A stretch of DNA of 64,000 nt from Oscillospiraceae bacterium (GTDB lineage Bacteria; Bacillota; Clostridia; Oscillospirales; Oscillospiraceae): the NCBI GenBank assembly GCA_902778275.1, contig CACYXE010000003.1, positions 1 through 64,000 of the forward strand. The letters run 5' to 3'. Made by a program: the position numbers and the translations under genes. Positions 57,972-64,000 of the stretch are shown here, piece after piece. Every line of letters begins with the position of its first letter. Position 1 is the stretch's first letter. The notes beneath the pieces were generated by a model. It made no database searches. It was not told where the DNA came from and saw nothing but the letters and a program-made list of their open reading frames with translations.

Positions 57972-58077
57972 CAAAAAACTACGGGCCAGCTTTCCCTTTC
58001 ACTGTCCCGTAGGTGTTTACACCACTGTCACTCGCGTGACCCGGCTCCGAGCCCGAGGGCTCCGGCCTGCTCAGTCG
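57972..58077 (-). ncRNA. NiCo (czcD-type) riboswitch with terminator
   Basis: On the transcript strand the order is GACTGAGCAGGC (58065-58076), a GAGCCC-TC-GGGCTC hairpin, GCCGGG, a GTCAC-GCGA-GTGAC hairpin, GGTG-TAAA-CACC and GGGACAGT. A CTACGGG.../CCCGTAG stem (57979-58012) then ends with TTTTTT (57973-57978). The blocks CTGAGCAGG, CCGGG and GGGACAG in this order, at a four-way junction, fit the NiCo riboswitch as I recall it. The gene downstream is a CDF transporter, the usual target. Metal binding would be expected to prevent termination. Confidence 0.82.
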
Positions 58078-58098
58078 GATGCACTTGTATGTGTCTGC

Positions 58099-58127
58099 AG
58101 TTTAGCAGATGGATCCGTTTTCGTCAA
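58099..58127 (-). promoter_or_regulatory. Promoter of the riboswitch-CDF transcript
   Basis: On the minus strand TTGACG (58122-58127), a 17 bp spacer and TAAACT (58099-58104); transcription should start about 15 bases before the aptamer. Confidence 0.8.
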
Positions 58128-58147
58128 TGCCCGGCGGGGAAAGCATG

Positions 58148-58176
58148 TTGACCGCTCCCATAAAAAATGATAAATT
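58148..58176 (+). promoter_or_regulatory. Promoter for the MBL-fold hydrolase gene
   Basis: TTGACC (58148-58153), a 17 bp spacer and TAAATT (58171-58176); divergent to the riboswitch promoter. Confidence 0.65.
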
Positions 58177-58199
58177 GTTGCCCAAGAGGAGGGGATCGT

Positions 58200-59039
58200 T
58201 TGAAGCTGCACATTCTCCGATGCGGGTATATCCGGGTGGCGCGGGACGTGCCGTACGGGTCGCGCTCCGGCGTTTCCGCCGCGGCGCGTCAAATGCTGGC
58301 GGCGGACCGGGACCGGGTGATCCTGCCGGTCTGCGCCTACCTGGTAGAACATCCCAAGGGACTGCTGCTGGTGGACACCGGCTGGTGCCGGGACCTGAGC
58401 CCCGCGGGGGTGTACGACGCCAAAGCGGTCTCCAGACTCCTGCCGCCCCATCTGGCGGCCTTTTACCGGCCCTGGCTGCCGGAGGGGATGGCGGTCCACG
58501 AGCAACTGGAACGGCGGGGGATCCGGCCCGCGGATCTGGAAGCTGTACTGCTGACCCATCTGGATCCGGATCATGTGGCGGGACTGCGGCATGTAGCCGG
58601 GGCAAAGCACATCATCCTGCCGGAGGATGAATATTTCTGGAGCTGCCGCACGGTGTACAAGACCCGGCAGCCCGTGAGCCTGTGGCAGGACCAGCCCATC
58701 GAGCGGCGCTTTTACCGGGGGTCCCCCCTGGGCCCCAACCGTTGGGCCATCGACCTGTTCGGGGATGAGACGGTGCAGATGGTGAATGTGCCGGGCCACA
58801 CCGACGGGCAGGCGGCCATCCTGCTGCGCAGCGGCAGCGGGAAGTTCATTCTGCTGGCGGCGGATGCGGCCTTTTCGCCCCGGAACTGGCGGGAACTGGT
58901 ACCGCCGGGCTTCGGCTTCGGGCGGGAGTGGCAGCGCAAATCCTTACAGTGGATCGCCGGGCTGGCGGAGGATCCGACCTGCGCCGCGGTGTTATGCAGC
59001 CACGATCCGGGGTTTGAACCGCAGACCATGGAGTTTTAA
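58200..59039 (+). CDS. Metallo-beta-lactamase-fold hydrolase (AHL-lactonase-like)
   Basis: The start is TTG 58200 with GAGGAGGGG 5 bases upstream. The 279-residue protein shows LLVDTGW, the metal motif THLDPDHVAGL (HxDxDH, with Asp for the second His as in many lactonase-like members), NVPGHTDGQAAIL and LLAADAAFS, then a C-terminal SHDPGFEP. This set resembles AttM/AiiA-like enzymes that open lactone rings, but relatives act on many esters. It is cytoplasmic and monocistronic, ending at a two-way terminator. Confidence 0.88.
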   Translation: MKLHILRCGYIRVARDVPYGSRSGVSAAARQMLAADRDRVILPVCAYLVEHPKGLLLVDTGWCRDLSPAGVYDAKAVSRLLPPHLAAFYRPWLPEGMAVHEQLERRGIRPADLEAVLLTHLDPDHVAGLRHVAGAKHIILPEDEYFWSCRTVYKTRQPVSLWQDQPIERRFYRGSPLGPNRWAIDLFGDETVQMVNVPGHTDGQAAILLRSGSGKFILLAADAAFSPRNWRELVPPGFGFGREWQRKSLQWIAGLAEDPTCAAVLCSHDPGFEPQTMEF

Positions 59040-59043
59040 AAAG

Positions 59044-59079
59044 AGACAGAGGGTGTGAACAATCACACCCTCTGTCTTT
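59044..59079. terminator. Bidirectional terminator
   Basis: A 15 bp stem AGACAGAGGGTGTGA/TCACACCCTCTGTCT with a 4-base loop; TTT on the plus strand and CTTTTT on the minus strand, between convergent genes. Confidence 0.88.
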
Positions 59080-59112
59080 CTAAAAACTAAAAACTATAAA
59101 CTAAAAACTAAC

Positions 59113-61902
59113 TTACAGCTTGTGGCTGCCGCCGCCCAGATACTTGCCCTCATAGATGAAGTCGTCGCAGTCGTTGAGGAAGGCGGTCTCCGCCGAAGGC
59201 ATGTCGTGGATATCCATGCCGGACATGATCACGTTCTCGCACTGGAACATGATGAAGGCGCCGGCGGAGCAGGAGTAGATCTCCGTATTCTCCACATCTA
59301 TGTTGTAGCAGACGTCCGCCCGGATACCCCATACGCCGCAGCCGTAAAGGCCGCAATCCCGGATGGCGAGGTTGGTCACATTCATAAAGCCCAGCACGTC
59401 GCCTGCGCACTCGCCGGTCTCGGTATGGCCCAGGGTGAGGCCCTCGAGGGAGATGTTCTCGCCGCTGATGAAGCGCAGCACGTCCGCGTAGCGGGGAATC
59501 GCCACGATCTCGGTCTTGCCCTTGCCCTGACCCACGATGCGGAGGTTGGAAACACCGGAGATCACCAGGCTGGGACCGTCGTATTGGGCTTCCCAATAGT
59601 AGTACTGACTGCCGTAGGAGCCGTAGTTGGAAGCGGTGGACAGATCCAGATAGTCCGCGTCTATGTAAATGGTGGCGTCCGGGCCGATGGCGGCCAGGAA
59701 CTCGTCCACGGTACTCACGTGGTATTCGGTGGTGACGCCGTCCGCCGCCGGAGTGCCGCTGACGCTGGTGGGCTCCTTGATCTGGGGACCCTCATAGACG
59801 GCGTCCTTCTGCTGCATCCGATCCAGATCGAAGCTGATCAGATCGTTGCCCTCCCGGTCTACTGCGTAACCGGTGTAATTCTCGGGATCGTAATAGCTGC
59901 TCATCCGGTTGCCGGTGAAGGCGCAGCCTTCCACCAGCGGGACAGCGCCGGCAATGGAGAAGGCGTAGTTGGTGACGGTGTTGTTTGCAAAGCTGCAGCC
60001 CAGCAGCGCGACGGACTGGGAGTAGCGGCTGTCCAGCAGGTTCATCGTCTTGTTCCCGGTGACCTGGGTGTTCACCAAAGCGAAGCCGGTGCAGGACTGG
60101 GGCATGAACAGCACATAGGAGAAGTCGGAATCCTTCACGCCGCAGTCGCGGACCACGCAGTTTTCCACGCGCACGTCGAAGCAGGACTCCGCCCAGACCG
60201 CGCCCATGCTGCAGTCGTAGATCTCCGTATCCCGTACGGTGACCTGCTTGCAGTTGCCGGCGTTGACGCCCAGGATGCCGCAGCCGTAGAGCCCGCAGCT
60301 GAGAACATAGGGGGCCTGGCAGCTTTCAAAGTCCAGCACGCCGCCGGAGCAGGCACCCGGCTCCTGGGTGTGGCCGGCGGTGAGCATCATCACCAGGGGA
60401 TGGATGCAGTTGCGATAGGCCAGGACATTGGCGTAGCGGGGCACCGCCGCGATGGTCACATCCTCGGCGCCGCCGCCCAGGATGGCCAGATCCGTCACGT
60501 CGCGGATCACCAGCTGGTAGCCGTCATAGACCTCTTCCCAGGTGTAGTAGCCGCTGTCCTTGGGCTTGCCGTAGTCGGAGGCGGTGCTCAGGTCATAGAC
60601 ACCCGGCTCCAGGAGGATCTGGGTGTTGGGGGCGATGGCCGCCAGAAACTCGTCCACTGTCTTCACGGTGACAGAGTTGCTGTACTGAGCCTCCGCCGTG
60701 ACCTGGTCCCAATCGACCTGCGCGGCGGGCCGGGCTGTGGGCTCCGGCGTGGGCGGGACGGTCTGGTCCGCGGCGGGCGCCGCGGTGGACACTGCATCCT
60801 CAGCCGCTGGGGCACTTGCCGCTTCGCTGCCGCCCGGGCCCAGAGCCCCGGCGCAGCCGGTGAGCAGCAGCAGGACTGCCAGCACCAGCGCAAGACTGGC
60901 CCGGCCTCTCTTCTTGTATGTCATGATCTGTACCAACCTTTCTTTCAAATTTCGTTTTTCGATGGCGAAGCTGGTGGCCACCACACTGTGGGGCAGGCTT
61001 CGCTCCGCCGCCAGGGTGATGAGCAGTTCGCCATAGGACTGTTTCTGGGCGGCGTCCATGCTCCGCAGCAGCTTCTCGTCGCAGGCCAGCTCACAGGCCC
61101 GATCCAGTTCCGTGCGGAAAAGCCGGGTGATGGGATTGAACCAGTGGAGCACCGTCACCAGCACGGCGAACCACTTGTAGGCGATGTCGCCCCGACGGTA
61201 GTGGGTCAGCTCGTGCCGCAGGATGCCCCGCAGCATCTCCGGGCTGTAGGTCCGGTCCGGCAGCACCAGGATGGGCCGGAACAGACCCACCAGCATGGGC
61301 GTGGTGACGGCCCGGCTGCGGCAGAGCCGGGGACGGCTGCCCTCGGGGATCCGGGCATAGATCTCCAGATCCGAGGGCAGGGGAGGCCGCAGGCTGCGCT
61401 TCAGCTCCCGGCGAAAACGCAGATAACCCAGGAGGAAATAGGCGGCGCTGCCCGCGACGCCCACGCCCCAGAGCCGCAGCCAGAAGCCCGGCTCCTTCAG
61501 CAGCTTCCCGGTATTACGCAGCAGCTCCGCCGGATGCAGGGCATAGCGGCCGCTGCTGGCGGAGGCGCTTCCCGTGCGCTCTGCTTCCGGCGCCGTCTGC
61601 GGAGAGGCATTCTCCGCAGGCGCCCCGATTTCCGGTATGCCCCCTTGCCAGGGGCGGGGCGCCGCATCGGTCGCGCTCACCACAGACGGGAGCGCCGGGA
61701 CGGGCGCGGCCTGGCTGTCGGGCAGCGACGGCAGGAGGCCGGGCAGCGGCAGCACAAAGCGCAGCAGCACCACCAGCCAGGCGTAATAGTAGAACGCGCT
61801 GGGGAGACGGCTGCCCAGCAGACGCCGCAGCAGCACCAGCAGCAGCGCCAGGGCGCTGCCGCCCAGGGAGAGGGACAGCAGCATCAACAAAAAGCCGTTC
61901 AT
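59113..61902 (-). CDS. M56 (BlaR1-type) membrane metallopeptidase fused to a duplicated right-handed beta-helix domain
   Basis: The 929-residue protein has BlaR1-like membrane helices (about 1-27, 36-60, 143-162 and 335-351) and the zinc motif HELTH (230-234) in ILRHELTHYRRGD. The further ligand is probably in the ELDRACELACDE segment. After the last helix (ending LLLLTGCAG) and a Ser/Ala/Pro linker, the outer part is made of two similar units, starting near 411 and 727. Each begins TVDEFLAAI, then YDLSTAS or LDLSTAS, YxTW/YYW and PRYA(N/D)VL, and each continues as a parallel beta-helix with Cys-rich turns (LYGCGILGVNAG, LYGCGVWGIRAD). BlaR1 normally carries a penicillin-binding sensor there. 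The next gene upstream is a BlaI-type repressor, 3 bases away. Confidence 0.88.
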   Translation of the reverse strand: MNGFLLMLLSLSLGGSALALLLVLLRRLLGSRLPSAFYYYAWLVVLLRFVLPLPGLLPSLPDSQAAPVPALPSVVSATDAAPRPWQGGIPEIGAPAENASPQTAPEAERTGSASASSGRYALHPAELLRNTGKLLKEPGFWLRLWGVGVAGSAAYFLLGYLRFRRELKRSLRPPLPSDLEIYARIPEGSRPRLCRSRAVTTPMLVGLFRPILVLPDRTYSPEMLRGILRHELTHYRRGDIAYKWFAVLVTVLHWFNPITRLFRTELDRACELACDEKLLRSMDAAQKQSYGELLITLAAERSLPHSVVATSFAIEKRNLKERLVQIMTYKKRGRASLALVLAVLLLLTGCAGALGPGGSEAASAPAAEDAVSTAAPAADQTVPPTPEPTARPAAQVDWDQVTAEAQYSNSVTVKTVDEFLAAIAPNTQILLEPGVYDLSTASDYGKPKDSGYYTWEEVYDGYQLVIRDVTDLAILGGGAEDVTIAAVPRYANVLAYRNCIHPLVMMLTAGHTQEPGACSGGVLDFESCQAPYVLSCGLYGCGILGVNAGNCKQVTVRDTEIYDCSMGAVWAESCFDVRVENCVVRDCGVKDSDFSYVLFMPQSCTGFALVNTQVTGNKTMNLLDSRYSQSVALLGCSFANNTVTNYAFSIAGAVPLVEGCAFTGNRMSSYYDPENYTGYAVDREGNDLISFDLDRMQQKDAVYEGPQIKEPTSVSGTPAADGVTTEYHVSTVDEFLAAIGPDATIYIDADYLDLSTASNYGSYGSQYYYWEAQYDGPSLVISGVSNLRIVGQGKGKTEIVAIPRYADVLRFISGENISLEGLTLGHTETGECAGDVLGFMNVTNLAIRDCGLYGCGVWGIRADVCYNIDVENTEIYSCSAGAFIMFQCENVIMSGMDIHDMPSAETAFLNDCDDFIYEGKYLGGGSHKL

Positions 61903-61905
61903 CGC

Positions 61906-62280
61906 TTATTCCTCCACCTTGAACAGAGCCCGCAGTTCGTCGATGTCCTGGGCGCTCAGCCCCTCGGACTTGACCAGCGTGACCACCAGCTCCTTGGCGC
62001 TGCCCCGGAACAGGCGGCGAACCAGGTCGTTTGCGGCCCAGTCGTTGTATTCCTGTTCAGATACCAGGGGGCTGTAATAGAACACCTTGCGCTTTTCCTG
62101 GGAGACGGCGCCCTTGCCCAGCAGCCGCTGGATCAGGGTCTTGACCGTGGTGGCCTCCCAGCCCTTGCGCTCCTGCAGGGCCTGACGGATCTCCGTGACG
62201 GGCAGGGCGTCCCCCGCCTCCCACAGGACCCGCATGACCTCCAACTCGGAATCGCTGATTTTTTCAGATAAGTTTTCCAT
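61906..62280 (-). CDS. BlaI/MecI/CopY family transcriptional repressor
   Basis: The 124-residue protein has a winged helix with ISDSELEVMRVLWEAG at the start and ATTVKTLIQRLLGKGAV as recognition helix. KVFYYSPLVSEQEY follows (the cut site of BlaI lies in this region in known members), then a helical dimerisation tail (AQDIDELRALFKVEE). It should repress the operon with the M56 protein, which on sensing a signal would lead to its cleavage. Two GACTAC-containing sites overlap the promoter. ATG follows GGAAGGAG. Confidence 0.93.
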   Translation of the reverse strand: MENLSEKISDSELEVMRVLWEAGDALPVTEIRQALQERKGWEATTVKTLIQRLLGKGAVSQEKRKVFYYSPLVSEQEYNDWAANDLVRRLFRGSAKELVVTLVKSEGLSAQDIDELRALFKVEE

Positions 62281-62308
62281 GGGATGACTCCTTCCCTTGC
62301 AAGGACGA

Positions 62309-62324
62309 GACTACGAACGTCGTC
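62309..62324. promoter_or_regulatory. BlaI-type operator 1
   Basis: Near-palindrome GACTACGAACGTCGTC downstream of the -10 of the blaI-type promoter; shares GACTAC with operator 2. Confidence 0.55.
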
Positions 62325-62331
62325 TGAACCT

Positions 62332-62360
62332 TGTATAGCACAAGAGACTACAATTGTCAA
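62332..62360 (-). promoter_or_regulatory. Promoter of the BlaI-M56 operon
   Basis: On the minus strand TTGACA (62355-62360), a 17 bp spacer and TATACA (62332-62337). Confidence 0.8.
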
Positions 62361-62361
62361 C
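62346..62361. promoter_or_regulatory. BlaI-type operator 2
   Basis: GACTACAATTGTCAAC, centred on the palindrome ACAATTGT, covers the -35 box; the TACA/TGT core is that of Bla/Mec-type operators. Confidence 0.65.
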
Positions 62362-62442
62362 CTAATTTAAGGAATCTTAAGAAAGTTTTTCCCGGATCCG
62401 GTCATCCGACCCGGCGGGCGCGGCGCGGCAGGCATAATAAAG

Positions 62443-62471
62443 TTGCATTTTCCACCGGGCGGCGGTAAAAT
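62443..62471 (+). promoter_or_regulatory. Promoter for glpK
   Basis: TTGCAT (62443-62448), a 17 bp spacer and TAAAAT (62466-62471). Confidence 0.65.
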
Positions 62472-62503
62472 ATAACTATATAACTGCAGAAAGGAAAGTT
62501 GAC

Positions 62504-63997
62504 ATGAAGTACATCATGGCCCTGGACCAGGGCACCACCAGTTCCCGCTGCATACTGTTCGATAAATCCGGCAACATCTGTGCCGCGGTGAATAAGGAAT
62601 TCCGGCAGATCTACCCACAGCCCGGCTGGGTGGAGCATGACGCCGTCGAGATCTGGGACACCACCCTGGAGGTGGCCCGGGCCGCAGCGTCCAAGCTGGG
62701 CGTGACCGCCCAGGACATCGCCGCCATCGGCATCACCAACCAGCGGGAGACCACGGTGGTCTGGGACAAGGAGACCGGCGAGCCCATCGCCAACGCCATC
62801 GTCTGGCAGTGCCGCCGCACCAGCGACATTATCGACAAGCTGGTGGCCGAGGGCCACGGGGAGCTGATCCGGCAGAAGACCGGCCTGGTGCCTGACGCCT
62901 ATTTCTCCGGCTCCAAAATCAAGTGGCTGCTGGACAATGTGCCCGGCGCCCGGCGGCGGGCCGAGGCGGGCAAACTGCTGTTCGGCACCATCGACAGCTG
63001 GCTGATCTGGAAGCTGACCGGAGGCCGTGTACATGTCACCGACTATACCAACGCCAGCCGCACTATGCTCTACAACATCCATGAGCTGAAGTGGGACGAG
63101 GAGCTGCTGCGGCTGCTGGAGATCCCGGCCAGCCTCCTGCCCGAGGTGAAGCCCAGCTCCTGCGTCTACGGCAAGACGGACTTTGAGATCGTGGGCGGGG
63201 AGATCCCCATCGCGGGCGCCGCGGGAGACCAGCAATGCGCCCTGTTCGGCCAATGCTGCTTTGAGCCCGGCACCATGAAGAACACCTACGGCACCGGCTG
63301 CTTTTTGCTGATGAACACCGGCGAGACCCCGGTGCAGAGCCAAAACGGTCTGGTGACCACCATTGCCGCCTCCACCGGCGACAAGGTGCAGTATGCCCTG
63401 GAGGGCAGCATCTTCGTGGCCGGCGCGGCCATCCAGTGGCTGCGGGACGAGTTGGGCATCCTTGCTTCCGCCAGGGAGAGTCAGCAATACGCCGAGAAGG
63501 TGCCCGATACCGCGGGGGCCTATGTGGTCCCGGCATTCACGGGCCTGGGCGCTCCCTATTGGAATCAGCGCGCCCGGGGCGCCATCGTGGGCGTGACCCG
63601 CGGCTTCAGCCGGGCCCATCTGGTCCGGGCGACCCTGGAATCCCTGGCCTATCAGACCCACGATATCGTGCGGGCCATGGAGCGGGACTCCGGCATCCCC
63701 ATCGCGGAGCTGAAGGTGGACGGCGGCGCCTGCGCCAACGATTTCCTCATGCAGTTCCAGTCCGATCTGATCGGCAGCGACGTGTACCGCCCCCGCTGCA
63801 TTGAGACCACCGCCCTGGGCGCCGCCTATCTGGCGGGCCTGGCCGTGGGCTACTGGGAGGACCTGAACGACGTGAAGAGCAACTGGTCGGTGGACAGGGT
63901 CTTTACAGCCGAGATGGACGAGGCAAAGCGCAAACAGCTGCTCCATGGCTGGAACAAGGCTGTCAAGTGCGCCCTGCTCTGGGGTCAGGAGGACTGA
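62504..63997 (+). CDS. glpK: Glycerol kinase
   Basis: The 497-residue FGGY kinase is full length, ending at TGA 63995-63997. It starts [20 protein letters not shown] (nucleotide phosphate loop) and has the glycerol-site motifs [22 protein letters not shown], and [32 protein letters not shown] holds the catalytic Asp, and [11 protein letters not shown] and the ATP-site [16 protein letters not shown] follow. It makes glycerol-3-phosphate for lipid synthesis or glycerol use. ATG follows AAAGGAAAG at 5 bases. No glycerol facilitator is seen in the window; genes further right are unknown. Confidence 0.97.
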   Translation: MKYIMALDQGTTSSRCILFDKSGNICAAVNKEFRQIYPQPGWVEHDAVEIWDTTLEVARAAASKLGVTAQDIAAIGITNQRETTVVWDKETGEPIANAIVWQCRRTSDIIDKLVAEGHGELIRQKTGLVPDAYFSGSKIKWLLDNVPGARRRAEAGKLLFGTIDSWLIWKLTGGRVHVTDYTNASRTMLYNIHELKWDEELLRLLEIPASLLPEVKPSSCVYGKTDFEIVGGEIPIAGAAGDQQCALFGQCCFEPGTMKNTYGTGCFLLMNTGETPVQSQNGLVTTIAASTGDKVQYALEGSIFVAGAAIQWLRDELGILASARESQQYAEKVPDTAGAYVVPAFTGLGAPYWNQRARGAIVGVTRGFSRAHLVRATLESLAYQTHDIVRAMERDSGIPIAELKVDGGACANDFLMQFQSDLIGSDVYRPRCIETTALGAAYLAGLAVGYWEDLNDVKSNWSVDRVFTAEMDEAKRKQLLHGWNKAVKCALLWGQED

Positions 63998-64000
63998 TAC

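Noticed and set aside
59122..62271. Open frame of about 1050 codons opposite the M56 and BlaI genes
   Set aside because: It lies opposite two well-supported genes and has a low-complexity His/Gly/Val-rich composition typical of antisense frames.
1..64000. CRISPR array, tRNA, rRNA or insertion sequence
   Set aside because: I found no regularly spaced repeats, no tRNA-like cloverleaf or CCA-ending gene and no transposase motifs, though a short tRNA could be missed by eye.

Overview
The window reads as a stretch of chromosome from a GC-rich (about 60% or more by eye) anaerobic, Gram-positive-type bacterium of class Clostridia. The best inference is a gut Oscillospiraceae-type organism. Support comes from pyruvate:ferredoxin oxidoreductase, a superoxide reductase of the desulfoferrodoxin family, oxygen-sensitive 2-hydroxyacyl-CoA dehydratases, DegV proteins, strong AGGAGG ribosome sites and sigma-70/A promoters with 16-18 bp spacers. 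I saw no rRNA, tRNA, CRISPR array, phage gene or transposase. Genes are dense on both strands and most intergenic gaps hold a clear promoter, a terminator, or both.

Layout. 1-2142 (minus): a beta-lactamase-like serine hydrolase fused to a C-terminal accessory domain, followed by the start of a phosphodiester-glycosidase-type protein that runs off the left edge; the same pair recurs at 20251-22503, there followed by an Lgt-like membrane protein. 2290-7370: oligoendopeptidase F, a DegV protein and a thioredoxin-domain (DUF255) protein. 7490-9938: an operon of TPR protein, DUF4037 nucleotidyltransferase-like protein and metallo-beta-lactamase-fold protein. 10108-13573: aminotransferase plus FlK-type thioesterase, a FadR-type GntR regulator, and a cytidylate-kinase-like gene behind two TGGTnnACCA operators, then a tiny ORF. 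13714-17235: a TIR-transmembrane-beta-propeller protein divergent from an HTH-membrane regulator. 17393-20099: second DegV, GntR/FCD regulator, unknown membrane protein.

23603-29072: an ammonium transporter fused to a P-II domain, then PFOR. 29769-38649 is the most distinctive region. It holds two paralogous two-subunit 2-hydroxyacyl-CoA dehydratase loci, each ending in a related 61-72 residue membrane protein, flanking a small P-loop protein and an AlaX editing protein. The single activase gene after the second locus is broken by an internal deletion and frameshift. 38709-42931 (minus): trmB, xth, dus, an ECF sigma factor, its zinc-finger anti-sigma factor and a DUF1858 protein.

43090-45893: AbrB-type regulator, ABC transporter and a macrolide-type glycosyltransferase in one operon. 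46038-54016: adenosine deaminase, a hairpin-rich repeat, TcdA and TtcA tRNA-modification genes, an alpha/beta hydrolase, superoxide reductase, DJ-1 protein, LUD protein, SGNH hydrolase and D-aminoacylase. 54256-56865: a large Fe-S/FAD oxidoreductase. 56979-58077: a cation diffusion facilitator under what looks like a NiCo (czcD-type) riboswitch. 58200-63997: an MBL-fold hydrolase, a BlaI/M56 pair whose M56 protein carries a duplicated beta-helix sensor-like domain, and glycerol kinase.

All product names rest on recognition of motifs and family architecture by reading; no database search was run.
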